This document shows, piece by piece, positions 1 through 6,761 of a stretch of DNA of 11,621 nucleotides. Numbering within the stretch: the first letter of the stretch is position 1; each line of letters opens with the position of its first letter. The notes under the pieces were generated by a model. The model did not search any database. It had not been told where the DNA came from and worked only from the letters and a program-made list of their open reading frames with translations. The stretch spans positions 1-11,621 of the forward strand of contig JASLBO010000422.1 of assembly GCA_030146605.1 (NCBI GenBank). Reading direction: 5' to 3'. Both the position numbers and the translations under genes were made by a program. This DNA is from Sphingomonas sp. GTDB taxonomy: Bacteria; Pseudomonadota; Alphaproteobacteria; Sphingomonadales; Sphingomonadaceae.

Positions 1-1
1 G

Positions 2-535
2 GGCATGGGCGGCGGCGCGGGTTTCTCGGCGGGAGCCGGCTTTTCGGCGGGGGCGTCGGCCGGTGCCGGCTTCTCCGGCGGCGCGGGCTTCTCGGCGGGG
101 GCCGGCGCCTCGGCCGGTTTCGGCGCGGGCGCGTCCTTCGGCATGGGCTCGAGCATGGGCGGGTCGATCGGTGGCATGGCAGGCGCCGGCTTCTCGATGG
201 GCGGCGAGCCTGGCGCCACGAGCGGCGGCGGCTTGTTCAGCTCGGCCACCACCAGCGTGACCGGGTTCGACGGCGTCACCCGCACCGATACCAGCAGCAG
301 CTTCACCAGCTTCGGCGGGTCATCGGCCGGCATGCGCGCCGACGAGGGCGCCTTTGCCGGGCTCGGCGTGTCGAAGACGACGAGCTGGGGCTCGGGCTAT
401 CAGCCCGAGCGGCTGCTTCCGCCGCCGCCGCCGATGGTCACGTCCAATGCGAGCTTCGACGTGACCGGGCGGCTGGTCGGGGGCGGGGCGGTGGTCGCCG
501 AAAGCTACACCAGCCGCAGCGTGACATTCTTCTGA
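2..535 (+). CDS. C-terminal part of a Gly/Ala/Ser/Phe-rich protein, possibly the tube-end/hub (Pvc7/Afp7-like, LysM-type) protein; 5' end outside window
   Basis: The frame is open from the first bases of the window, so the true start probably lies upstream; the ATG at base 5 has no visible ribosome site and may be internal. The first ~65 visible residues are low-complexity, with repeated AGFS and SAGA units. The rest is Ser/Thr-rich, then has a five-proline run near codon 140 and a short beta-like end (ASFDVTGRLV...SRSVTFF). No LysM or enzyme motif is visible in the retained part. The stop overlaps the ribosome site of the next gene, and third positions are nearly all G/C, which supports this frame, although an antisense frame shares the same wobble bases. 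The place just before the small protein and gpD is where eCIS loci carry the Pvc7/Afp7 (LysM) protein that joins the tube to the spike; I infer that role from position and from a general memory that such proteins can carry Ala/Ser/Gly-rich tails. Reading frame fairly likely, function weak. Confidence 0.6.
   Translation, partial: GMGGGAGFSAGAGFSAGASAGAGFSGGAGFSAGAGASAGFGAGASFGMGSSMGGSIGGMAGAGFSMGGEPGATSGGGLFSSATTSVTGFDGVTRTDTSSSFTSFGGSSAGMRADEGAFAGLGVSKTTSWGSGYQPERLLPPPPPMVTSNASFDVTGRLVGGGAVVAESYTSRSVTFF
11..205. repeat. Imperfect short tandem repeats encoding AGFSAG-type units
   Basis: Degenerate units of the type GCSGGYTTCTCGGCGGG recur at about 17-31, 35-49, 65-79 and 83-97, with a relative near 185-199. 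In the plus frame they encode AGFS followed by AG or GG. Synonymous differences between copies (TTC/TTT, GGT/GGC/GGA) show that the repeats are not a very recent expansion. The antisense frame with the same wobble positions reads as APAEKPAP-type repeats. Confidence 0.75.
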
Positions 536-541
536 GGGGGG
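535..541 (+). promoter_or_regulatory. Ribosome binding site for the 546-719 gene, overlapping the previous stop
   Basis: The purine run AGGGGGG begins in the TGA stop of the upstream gene and ends four bases before the ATG at 546. It fixes the start of the small protein and implies coupled translation with the upstream gene. Confidence 0.6.
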
Positions 542-545
542 CAAA

Positions 546-719
546 ATGGGCGTGATCGTGGAGGAGATGACGAGCGAAACGGCCGCCGCCGCCGCGCCCG
601 CACCCGTGTCCACGGGCGGCGGCGCACCTGCGGGCCCCGCGCGCGAAATCGATATGGACCGGTTCGATCACGCGTTGCGGCGCCAGCTGCACCGCGTCGA
701 GCGGCTGTGGGCGGACTGA
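546..719 (+). CDS. Small (57 aa) eCIS-associated protein
   Basis: This encodes a short protein with three parts: a start MGVIVEEM, an Ala/Pro/Gly-rich flexible middle (residues ~12-35), and a charged Arg/Leu-rich C-terminal helix (DHALRRQLHRVERLWAD). It starts ten bases after the upstream stop with a purine-rich ribosome site, and its stop is one base before the gpD start, so it is clearly part of the operon. Small proteins with an acidic N-terminus, Pro/Ala linker and basic helix commonly sit directly before the spike hub gene in eCIS clusters (for example the DUF5908 type); I cannot confirm membership in that family from sequence alone. A role as an assembly adaptor or chaperone for the hub is a guess from position. 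It is too short to judge by codon bias alone, but its fit between two genes makes it credible. Confidence 0.72.
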   Translation: MGVIVEEMTSETAAAAAPAPVSTGGGAPAGPAREIDMDRFDHALRRQLHRVERLWAD

Positions 720-720
720 C

Positions 721-1809
721 ATGGCGCTCGACGATCCCCGGAGCCTGCTCAGCTTCGTGCCGACGGTGGAAGTCGGCGGGATGGACTATCCGTCGATCGC
801 GCCGAACATGGAGCGCTTCCGCGTCGTCGAGGCGCAGGGCGGGATGACCAGCCTCGAGCTGGTGCTGATCGATGCGGCGGGCACCGCCGACGGTACGATT
901 ACCTTCGCCTCGGGCGCGGGCTCGCCGCTCGATCTCGGCGCCGGCATCCGCCTGTTCGCCGGGCCCGCCGAGCGCGGCGCCGCGGAGATTTTCGACGGCC
1001 AGATCACCGGTCTGGAGGCCGAGATCCGCGAGAATGCACCGCCCCTGCTCACCGTGCTCGCCGAGGACCGGCTGTTCCCGCTGCGCCGCAAGCGCAAGAC
1101 CAAATTGTTCGAGCAACAGGCGCTGGGCGACGTGGTCAAGGCAGTCGCCGGCGATTACGGCCTCACCCCCGAAGTGCGCGACGGCGTCGACACGACGGCG
1201 CGCGACTGGCTGCAGACCGACGAGACCGATCTCGCTTTCCTGCGCTGCATCCTCGATCGCTTCGATTGCGACATGCAGATCGTCGCGGCCAAATTGCAGG
1301 TCGGGCGCAGGGGCAAGGACCGGCGCACGCTGGTGCCGCTCCAGGCGGGAGTGACTTTGCTCGCCTGCCGCGTGACTGCCGACATTTCCGAACAGGTCAG
1401 CGAGATCCGCATCGCCAGCTTCGATCCGAAGAGCGGCGATCCGGTCAACGAGACCAGGCCGGCGGGCGGTTACGGCCCCGGCGCAGGCAAGACCGGCGCC
1501 GACACGCTCTCCGCCAAATTCTCGCGCGTCAGCCTGCATCTCGGCCGGCTTGGGCCGATGACCAGCGGTGATGCGCAGGCGATCGCGCAGACCGAATGCG
1601 AGCGGCGCGCGCGCGCCTTTGTCCGCGCCGTCGGGACGGCGCAGGGCAATGGCCAGTTGCGCGTCGGCAGCTGGGTCGAGCTCGCCGGGCTCAATCCGCG
1701 CTTCGCCAACCAATATGCCGTCACGCGCGCGGTCCACCGCTACGATCGCGCCGACGGCTACCGCACCGATTTCGAGGCTGAAAGCGCCTATCTGGGAGAC
1801 CCCGCATGA
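721..1809 (+). CDS. Late control D (gpD)-type hub protein of the spike (VgrG/Pvc8 N-terminal part)
   Basis: This 362-residue protein matches the phage late control D family, the trimeric hub that sits on the spike beneath the tube; in T6SS VgrG and in Pvc8 it is fused to the spike. Visible family features in order: an N-terminal strand region with a conserved FDGQITGLEAE (residues 91-101); a basic stretch LRRKRKTK (121-128); a helical segment QTDETDLAFLRCILDRFDCD (165-184), the typical 'E.D..FL..L....' element; and a C-terminal barrel region with GSWVELAGLNPRF (316-328), NQYAVTRAVHRYD (330-342) and GYRTDFEAE (346-354). The length is normal for a stand-alone gpD. It begins one base after the small upstream protein and overlaps the next start by ATGA. 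The hub and spike are therefore separate polypeptides here, as in phage P2, rather than fused as in VgrG. No catalytic or effector extension is visible. Confidence 0.9.
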   Translation: MALDDPRSLLSFVPTVEVGGMDYPSIAPNMERFRVVEAQGGMTSLELVLIDAAGTADGTITFASGAGSPLDLGAGIRLFAGPAERGAAEIFDGQITGLEAEIRENAPPLLTVLAEDRLFPLRRKRKTKLFEQQALGDVVKAVAGDYGLTPEVRDGVDTTARDWLQTDETDLAFLRCILDRFDCDMQIVAAKLQVGRRGKDRRTLVPLQAGVTLLACRVTADISEQVSEIRIASFDPKSGDPVNETRPAGGYGPGAGKTGADTLSAKFSRVSLHLGRLGPMTSGDAQAIAQTECERRARAFVRAVGTAQGNGQLRVGSWVELAGLNPRFANQYAVTRAVHRYDRADGYRTDFEAESAYLGDPA

Positions 1810-2489
1810 ACCCCGTCGGGCTCTTCCCCGCGCCGGCTTTATGGCTGTCGGGCGCGCATATCGCCAAGGTCGTGTCGGTGCAGGATCCGCAATCCAGATC
1901 GCGGGTGCAGGTGCAGCTGCTGTCGGCCGATCCGGAAGGCGAGGCACCGATCTGGGCGCGCGTCGCGGTGCCCTTCGCCGGCGACAATTACGGCGCCTTC
2001 TTCATTCCCGACGTCGGCTGCGAAGTGATCGTCCAGTTCCTCGCCGGCGACACCACCAACCCGATCGTGATCGGCACCTTGTGGAACGGCGTGACGGGGA
2101 TTCCCGAGAGCCTGCCCGGCAATGCCGTCGATCGCTGGGCGATCTGCGGCAAGAACGGCACTCGTATCGCGATCGTCGAGGAATCGTCGGGCCAGGAGAT
2201 GGTCGAGATCGAGACCCCCGCCGGCGCCAGGGCGACGCTCACCGATCAGGCCGGGGGATCGATCAAGCTCGAGGTTGCCGGCAACACGTTCGAGATGAGC
2301 AGTTCGGGCGTGTCGATCCAGACCTCGTCGCAATGCGAGGTCCAAGCGTCGACCGTGACCGTCACGGCGAGTTCGGTGAGCGTCAATACCAGCATGGCGA
2401 CCTTCTCCGGCACGGTTCAGTGCAACACGCTGATCGCCAGCTCGGTGGTGTCGTCGAGCTACACGCCGGGCGCGGGGAACGTATGGTGA
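1806..2489 (+). CDS. Phage baseplate assembly protein V (gpV)-type spike protein
   Basis: This 227-residue protein would form the piercing spike at the centre of the baseplate. Residues ~17-95 are a gp5/gpV OB fold: AHIAKVVSVQDP, then PIWARVAVPFAGDNYGAFF (48-66), IPDVGCEVIVQFLAGD (67-82) and PIVIGTLWNG (86-95), all characteristic of the family. After a short linker with WAICGKNGTRIAI, residues ~113-227 are a run of short alternating beta repeats (GGSIKLEV, GVSIQT, STVTVTASSVSVNTSMATF) typical of the triple-stranded beta-helix needle, ending in PGAGNVW. No effector domain is attached. The start is set by the ATGA overlap with gpD, and its last codons overlap the next start by seven bases. A PAAR tip that would normally cap this needle is not encoded in the window. 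Confidence 0.92.
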   Translation: MNPVGLFPAPALWLSGAHIAKVVSVQDPQSRSRVQVQLLSADPEGEAPIWARVAVPFAGDNYGAFFIPDVGCEVIVQFLAGDTTNPIVIGTLWNGVTGIPESLPGNAVDRWAICGKNGTRIAIVEESSGQEMVEIETPAGARATLTDQAGGSIKLEVAGNTFEMSSSGVSIQTSSQCEVQASTVTVTASSVSVNTSMATFSGTVQCNTLIASSVVSSSYTPGAGNVW

Positions 2490-4129
2490 CGACTGCGCTC
2501 CTCCTCGCGCCGCCGCGCCCGCACCCCGCCGTCGCCCGGCGGCTGGCCCGGCAGCTGCCGCCGCAACCGGCGCACGATACGGTGATCCGGCCGCTCGGCG
2601 GCGGCGATGCGACTACGCTGATCGCCACTGCGCCGATCGAAAATTTCGTCGAGGCCTTGTTCGACCAGCTTTCCGCCGACGATTGGCGCACCACGCTCGC
2701 GGCGATGCGCGGGGTGCGCCGTGGCCGGACCGACAAGATACTCGAACTCGGCCTGCCGACGCATCGCAAGGCGCAGATCGTGCTGTTCGAAATATTCTGC
2801 CGCCAGCCGGGCTCGCCGCGGATCGATCCGAAGAAGCTCGCCGACAAGGGCATGGTGATTCGCCGGGTGCAGGGCAGCCGCTGGCAGGGCTGGATGAAGG
2901 CGCCGCGCTCGATCGCCGGCTGGACCTTGATCCCCAATCCCGATGCCGATCCCGGCGTGCGCGGCGATCAGGCCTTCCATGCCGCCAATCGTGCCGCGCG
3001 TTCACTGGTCGCCGCGCGCCGTGGCAAGCCGCAATTCCACGAGGACGTGCTGCCCCTGCACATCGTCCCGCCCGACATCTGCGCCAGGCTCGGCCGAACG
3101 ATCCTGTTCGGAGTGATCCCGGTGGGCGACAGCACGCGCAGCTCGGCGCCGCCGACTCCGATCAACTATGCCGGCATGTCGGGGCAGGCGCGCACCGATC
3201 TGGTCGGGCATCTCTCCGAATTCCTCAAGCCGCGCGCGCCGACCAGCCTGCCGCGGGCGGGGCAGGCGCTGCGCCGCAAATGGAATGCGCTCGAGCCCGC
3301 GGGGAAGCGTCCCGACGGTACTGCGCGGCCTGCCGATCAGGGGCAGATCAATGCGCTCGGCGTTTTCCTGCAGCAATTGAGCGTCGAGCTCGATGCCTTC
3401 GGCACCGGCGCCGAGGCGCGCGCGCTGATGGCGCTGTTGAAGACGATCAGCCTGCCGCTGACCAAGAGCGGGACTCGCGTCACGAGCAGCACCGACGCGG
3501 CGACCTTCGTGACGAAAGCGGCGAAAATCCTGATCGATCGCGAGCCCAATGCGAACGACGCGCTCAAGATGCCGCTCGAATGGCCGCGGATCGACGCCAA
3601 TCTCGGCAATCGGCTGACCCAGGCGGCGCTCCATTGCCTGTCGCGGCGCCATGCCGATCTCGCCGGCTCGCCGGGCAAGTTCGAGGTCGCCAGCGACCAG
3701 TTCGCGGTGCGCGGGTTCGTCCGGGTGCGCGGCCATGACGGCTGTGCGGAGAAACTGGTGTGGAGCGCGCCGAGCGAGAAGTTCCGCGTGCTGCCCTGGT
3801 GGGACGGCGACGGGCCCGGTACCAAGATCACCTTGCCCGATCTGTCGCAGCTCAAGCGGGTCAAGCCCAACGTCTCGTTCGAAATGCCCCCCGCGATCGC
3901 CAACATGCTGAACGGCGACCTGAAAAAGCTCGCCGAGGGCGACGGCAAGACCAGCGGGCCGTCGCTCGGCTTCATCTGTAGCTTCTCGATTCCGATCATC
4001 ACTTTGTGCGCGTTCATCGTGCTCAACATCTTCCTCGGCCTGTTCGATCTTTTCCTCCGCTGGATGATGTTCATAAAGATCTGCCTGCCCATCCCGATGC
4101 CGGCCCCGCCCGAGGAGAGCGACACATGA
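2483..4129 (+). CDS. Unrecognised 548-aa eCIS-operon protein with C-terminal hydrophobic membrane segment
   Basis: I do not recognise a named family. The start chosen is the ATG overlapping the last codons of gpV by seven bases; the open frame runs far further upstream but only as a shadow of gpD and gpV. Residues 1-30 are Pro/Arg-rich. Residues ~32-460 are soluble and mixed, with ENFVEALFDQLSADDWR (53-69), a basic loop RRGRTDK (79-85), RWQGWMKAPRSIAGWTLIPN (133-152), and a Pro/Gln/Arg-rich stretch at 250-290. Residues ~496-534 are strongly hydrophobic (SFSIPIITLCAFIVLNIFL, then GLFDLF, then RWMMFIKICLPIPMP), enough for one long or two short membrane passes, followed by an acidic tail EESDT. 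The ATGA overlap with the gp25 gene places it firmly between spike and wedge genes. I have a vague memory of similar IPIITLCA-type endings in hypothetical proteins of other eCIS loci but cannot check it. It could anchor the baseplate to a membrane, or the segment could be buried in the particle. Confidence 0.85.
   Translation: MVTTALLLAPPRPHPAVARRLARQLPPQPAHDTVIRPLGGGDATTLIATAPIENFVEALFDQLSADDWRTTLAAMRGVRRGRTDKILELGLPTHRKAQIVLFEIFCRQPGSPRIDPKKLADKGMVIRRVQGSRWQGWMKAPRSIAGWTLIPNPDADPGVRGDQAFHAANRAARSLVAARRGKPQFHEDVLPLHIVPPDICARLGRTILFGVIPVGDSTRSSAPPTPINYAGMSGQARTDLVGHLSEFLKPRAPTSLPRAGQALRRKWNALEPAGKRPDGTARPADQGQINALGVFLQQLSVELDAFGTGAEARALMALLKTISLPLTKSGTRVTSSTDAATFVTKAAKILIDREPNANDALKMPLEWPRIDANLGNRLTQAALHCLSRRHADLAGSPGKFEVASDQFAVRGFVRVRGHDGCAEKLVWSAPSEKFRVLPWWDGDGPGTKITLPDLSQLKRVKPNVSFEMPPAIANMLNGDLKKLAEGDGKTSGPSLGFICSFSIPIITLCAFIVLNIFLGLFDLFLRWMMFIKICLPIPMPAPPEESDT
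3968..4084 (+). other. Sequence encoding the hydrophobic (transmembrane-like) segment of the 548-aa protein
   Basis: Codons for residues ~496-534 contain only two basic residues (R527, K532) and one acidic residue (D522) among some 39. About 26 uncharged, mostly hydrophobic residues come first, then a short break with a charge pair, then a second hydrophobic run. This is the only obvious membrane-spanning candidate in the window, and it sits at the C-terminus, so insertion would be post-translational (tail-anchor-like) rather than by signal peptide. Confidence 0.7.
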
Positions 4130-4545
4130 GCGGGCCGATCCTCACTTCGTCGCGCGGGCCGGACCTGCGCCCGGCGCTCGGTTGGCCGCTGATGCCGGTG
4201 CCCGACGCAGACGGGCGGCTTGGTTGGCCCGATCTCGAGGCGTCGATCCGCCAGCGGATCGAGAGCGTGCTGCGCACAGCGCCGGGCGAGCAATTGATGC
4301 GGCCGGAATTCGGTGCCGGGCTCGAAGGGCTGATCCATCAGGCCAACACCACCGAAGTGCGCGCGCGCACCCAGGCCCAGATCGCCGCGGCGGTGGGAAG
4401 CTGGGAACCGCGCATCCTGCTCGACCGGGTCTCGGTGGCTGCCGCGGACGATCCACGCGAGCTGATCGTCACCATTGCATATCGCATCCGCGCGACCGGC
4501 TCGTCCGGGCAGATCGCGGCGCGCGTTCCCGTGGGGAGTGCCTGA
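4126..4545 (+). CDS. GPW/gp25 family baseplate wedge protein (sheath-initiator type, Pvc9/Afp9-like)
   Basis: This 139-residue protein carries the gp25 signature in the expected place: IRQRIESVLRTAPGEQLMRP (41-60) followed by EFGAGLEGLIHQ (61-72), matching the family pattern of a helix, 'T.PGE..M.PEFG..L', then a second helical region (RARTQAQIAAAVGSWEPRI) and C-terminal strands with ELIVTIAYRI (112-121). Members are small wedge proteins that nucleate sheath polymerisation in phage tails, T6SS (TssE) and eCIS. An N-terminal extension of about 35 residues (ALGWPLMPVPDADGRLGWP) precedes the core, as usual in stand-alone versions. It overlaps the preceding gene by ATGA and the following J gene by TGATG, which fixes both boundaries. 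Confidence 0.93.
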   Translation: MSGPILTSSRGPDLRPALGWPLMPVPDADGRLGWPDLEASIRQRIESVLRTAPGEQLMRPEFGAGLEGLIHQANTTEVRARTQAQIAAAVGSWEPRILLDRVSVAAADDPRELIVTIAYRIRATGSSGQIAARVPVGSA

Positions 4546-6761
4546 TGCCTATCCGTCCTCCCGCCCTCGACGATCGCAGCTTCGACGACCTCGTCGCCGA
4601 TCTGGTTCGCCGCATCCCGGCGCACACCCCCGAATGGACCGACGCACGCGAAGGCGATCCGGGCCGGACCCTGGTCGACCTCTTCGCCTGGTTGGGGGAC
4701 ACGATTCTCTATCGCGCCAATTTGATCCCCGAACGCCAGCGGCTCGCTTTCCTGCGGCTGCTCGGTCAGCAGATGCGCGCCGCCGAGCCTGCGGGCGGGT
4801 TGATCGAAGTGGTCATCGACGATCCGCTCGCCAGCGCCGGAATAGTGCTGCCGATGCGCTCGGCGATCGCCAAGCCGGTCAATTTCGAATTGCTTGCCGA
4901 ACTCAGCGTCCAGCCGGTGACGGGGCGTTGCTACCTCAAGCGCCGCCCCGATGCCCGCGAGAGCGCCGGACTGGCCGATCTGGTGGCCGATCTGCGCCAG
5001 CTCTACACCGCGCCGGGCACGCCGACTGCCTATATCACCACTCCGGTGTTCGTCGATGGCGCGGCCGAGCCGGGGGGGCGCGACTTCGTCCATGACAGCA
5101 TCGATGGCTGTCTGTGGATGGCATTGCTCGCCGCGACCCCCGAGGCCGCCTTGATGCAAAAGGTCGCCAAGACCCTGGGCGGCGGCGATGACAATCGCCG
5201 CGTCGCGCTGACGTTGGGGCTCGCGCCGGCGATCACCATGCCCGGCACGCTCGAGGCGATCTCCGCGCGTGCGCCGATCCCCTATGTCTGGGAAATCTGC
5301 ACCGGGCAGGGCGGCGGCGACCAATATGTCCCGCTCGAGATCCTCGCCGACGGCACCGGCGGGCTGATCCGTCCGGGCACGACGCGGGTGCTGCTGCCCG
5401 GCGCCGACGATTTCGGCGTGCCGACCAACGACGTGCTGGCTGACATCAACGCCGGCGTCGGCAATCGCCCGCCGCGGATCGACGATCCCGCCATCGCAGG
5501 GCGCATCGTCGCGTGGCTGCGGCTGCGCCCGCTGCCTGCGGCGCGGCTCACTTCGTACAAGCTCGCCTGGGCCGGAGCCAATGCCGGAATGGTGGAGCAG
5601 ATGCAGACGCTCGGCCGCCAGCAGATCGGCCGCGGGACCGGCAGCTCGGGGCAGAGCTATCCGCTCGGCACGGGCTCGGTCGATCCGGCCAGCCTGATCA
5701 TCGAAGTCGAGGAGGAAGAGGGGATGCGCGCGTGGCGCCAGATCCCCGATGTCGAGGCGGCGGGGCGCGGCGAGCGCGTCTACAGCCTCGACAGCGAGGC
5801 AGGGGTGATCCGCTTCGGCAGCGGCGTGCGCGGCGCGGTACCGGCGCCCAATCGTGCGATCCAGGTGGTGATGATGCGGGCGGGAGGCGGGACGCAGGGC
5901 AATATCCCGCCAGGCGCACTCAAGGGGCTGGCGGCACCCGCGGGCGCGCCCAAGCTCAAGCTCAACCAGCCGCTGCCGATGACCGGCGGAATCGATGCCG
6001 AGCGTATCGAGGAAGCCGAGGCGCGCATTCCAGCGATGATCCGGCACGGTGGCCGCGCCGTCACCAGGAGCGACATCAAGGAACTCGCGCTGCGCACCCC
6101 CGGCGTGCCGGTTGCCCGTGTCGAAGTGCTCGAGCGCTTCAAGCCGCAGCAGCGCCGCGGCGACATTCCGGGCGTGGTCTCGGTGATGGTGATCCCGCAG
6201 CGCGCCGGCACCGCCAAGCCGTGCCCGCGCGCCGACCGGACCATGCTCGAAAGCGTATATTCGTGGCTCGATTCCCGCCGGCCGCTGGCGACCGAACTCT
6301 ATGTCATCGCGCCAGAATATGTGCCGGTGGGCGTTACTGCCGCCGTCGAGCTGGTGGATGCCAGCCAGCGCGATGCCGTGCTCGACATGGTCTCCGAAGT
6401 GGTCCGTCGCCATCTCTGGCCCCTCGCGCCCGGCGGTCCCGACGGCCAGGGCTGGCCACTCGGCCGCGCGCTCGACGACCGGCTGATCGAGACGGCGATC
6501 GCGCGCGTCCCCGGGGTACGCAGCGTCGCGCCGGTGCGGCTGTTCCAGCGTTCGGCGCGCGGGCGCAACTGGCTGCCGGTCGCCGAGGACCGCACCGGTC
6601 GCGGGCTGATCACGCTATCCGCGTGGCAATTGCCCGAACTGGCGATGCTCTCGGTCGGCGTCGGAAGCGCTTCCTCGGCCAGCCTGCCGCCAGGCGCCGA
6701 TGCGGGCGCGGGCAGCGGCGCCGGCGGGCTCGCCATTCCCGTCGTGCCGGAGCTCTGCTGA
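4545..6761 (+). CDS. Baseplate J-like assembly protein (Pvc11/Afp11-like)
   Basis: This 738-residue protein belongs to the large 'putative baseplate assembly protein' group related to P2 gpJ and T4 gp6, forming the wedge ring around the spike. The N-terminus has the diagnostic block GDPGRTLVDLFAWLGDTILY (37-56) and ERQRLAFLRLLG (63-74). The middle (~85-480) is the expanded beta-rich region typical of eCIS versions, including RVYSLDSEAGVIRFGSGVRG (411-430) and RAGGGTQGNIPPGAL (445-459). The conserved J core follows: GGIDAERIEEAEARIPAMIR (481-500), GRAVTRSDIKELALRTPGV (503-521), and GWPLGRALDDRLIETAIARV (636-655). The last ~30 residues are low-complexity Ala/Gly/Ser (GADAGAGSGAGG) ending in PVVPELC. 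The length is within the usual range. The start is fixed by the TGATG junction with gp25 and the end by the TGATG junction with the gpI gene. Confidence 0.93.
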   Translation: MPIRPPALDDRSFDDLVADLVRRIPAHTPEWTDAREGDPGRTLVDLFAWLGDTILYRANLIPERQRLAFLRLLGQQMRAAEPAGGLIEVVIDDPLASAGIVLPMRSAIAKPVNFELLAELSVQPVTGRCYLKRRPDARESAGLADLVADLRQLYTAPGTPTAYITTPVFVDGAAEPGGRDFVHDSIDGCLWMALLAATPEAALMQKVAKTLGGGDDNRRVALTLGLAPAITMPGTLEAISARAPIPYVWEICTGQGGGDQYVPLEILADGTGGLIRPGTTRVLLPGADDFGVPTNDVLADINAGVGNRPPRIDDPAIAGRIVAWLRLRPLPAARLTSYKLAWAGANAGMVEQMQTLGRQQIGRGTGSSGQSYPLGTGSVDPASLIIEVEEEEGMRAWRQIPDVEAAGRGERVYSLDSEAGVIRFGSGVRGAVPAPNRAIQVVMMRAGGGTQGNIPPGALKGLAAPAGAPKLKLNQPLPMTGGIDAERIEEAEARIPAMIRHGGRAVTRSDIKELALRTPGVPVARVEVLERFKPQQRRGDIPGVVSVMVIPQRAGTAKPCPRADRTMLESVYSWLDSRRPLATELYVIAPEYVPVGVTAAVELVDASQRDAVLDMVSEVVRRHLWPLAPGGPDGQGWPLGRALDDRLIETAIARVPGVRSVAPVRLFQRSARGRNWLPVAEDRTGRGLITLSAWQLPELAMLSVGVGSASSASLPPGADAGAGSGAGGLAIPVVPELC

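Noticed and set aside
1..333. Minus-strand gene starting at 333 and running off the left edge (APAEKPAP repeats)
   Set aside because: Not annotated because the plus frame is continuous to 535 and abuts the next gene's ribosome site, while the minus start lacks a well-placed ribosome site and would leave 200 bases of codon-periodic sequence unexplained. Kept as an open question in the findings.
505..1947. 480-residue open frame on the minus strand
   Set aside because: It lies antisense to the clearly identified gpD gene, the small protein and part of gpV; the product is Arg/Ala/Asp-rich with no motif, as expected for the antisense of GC-rich coding DNA.
1568..2482. Upstream extension of the 548-aa gene to an ATG at 1568
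   Set aside because: The extension overlaps the 3' end of gpD and almost all of gpV, reads as Arg-rich shadow sequence, and the ATG at 2483 overlapping the gpV end matches the coupling style of the operon.
3940..4130. Hydrophobic C-terminus of the 548-aa protein as a separate holin-like gene
   Set aside because: There is no start codon with a ribosome site between 3940 and 4000, and the segment is in frame and continuous with the long upstream protein.
4338..6413. 691-residue open frame on the minus strand
   Set aside because: Antisense to gp25 and the J-like gene, both of which carry strong family motifs. Its His/Arg/Gly-rich composition is typical of a shadow frame.
5513..6760. Upstream extension of the gpI-type gene
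   Set aside because: This part is the Arg/Ala-rich shadow of the J-like gene; the TGATG junction at 6759-6763 gives the natural start.
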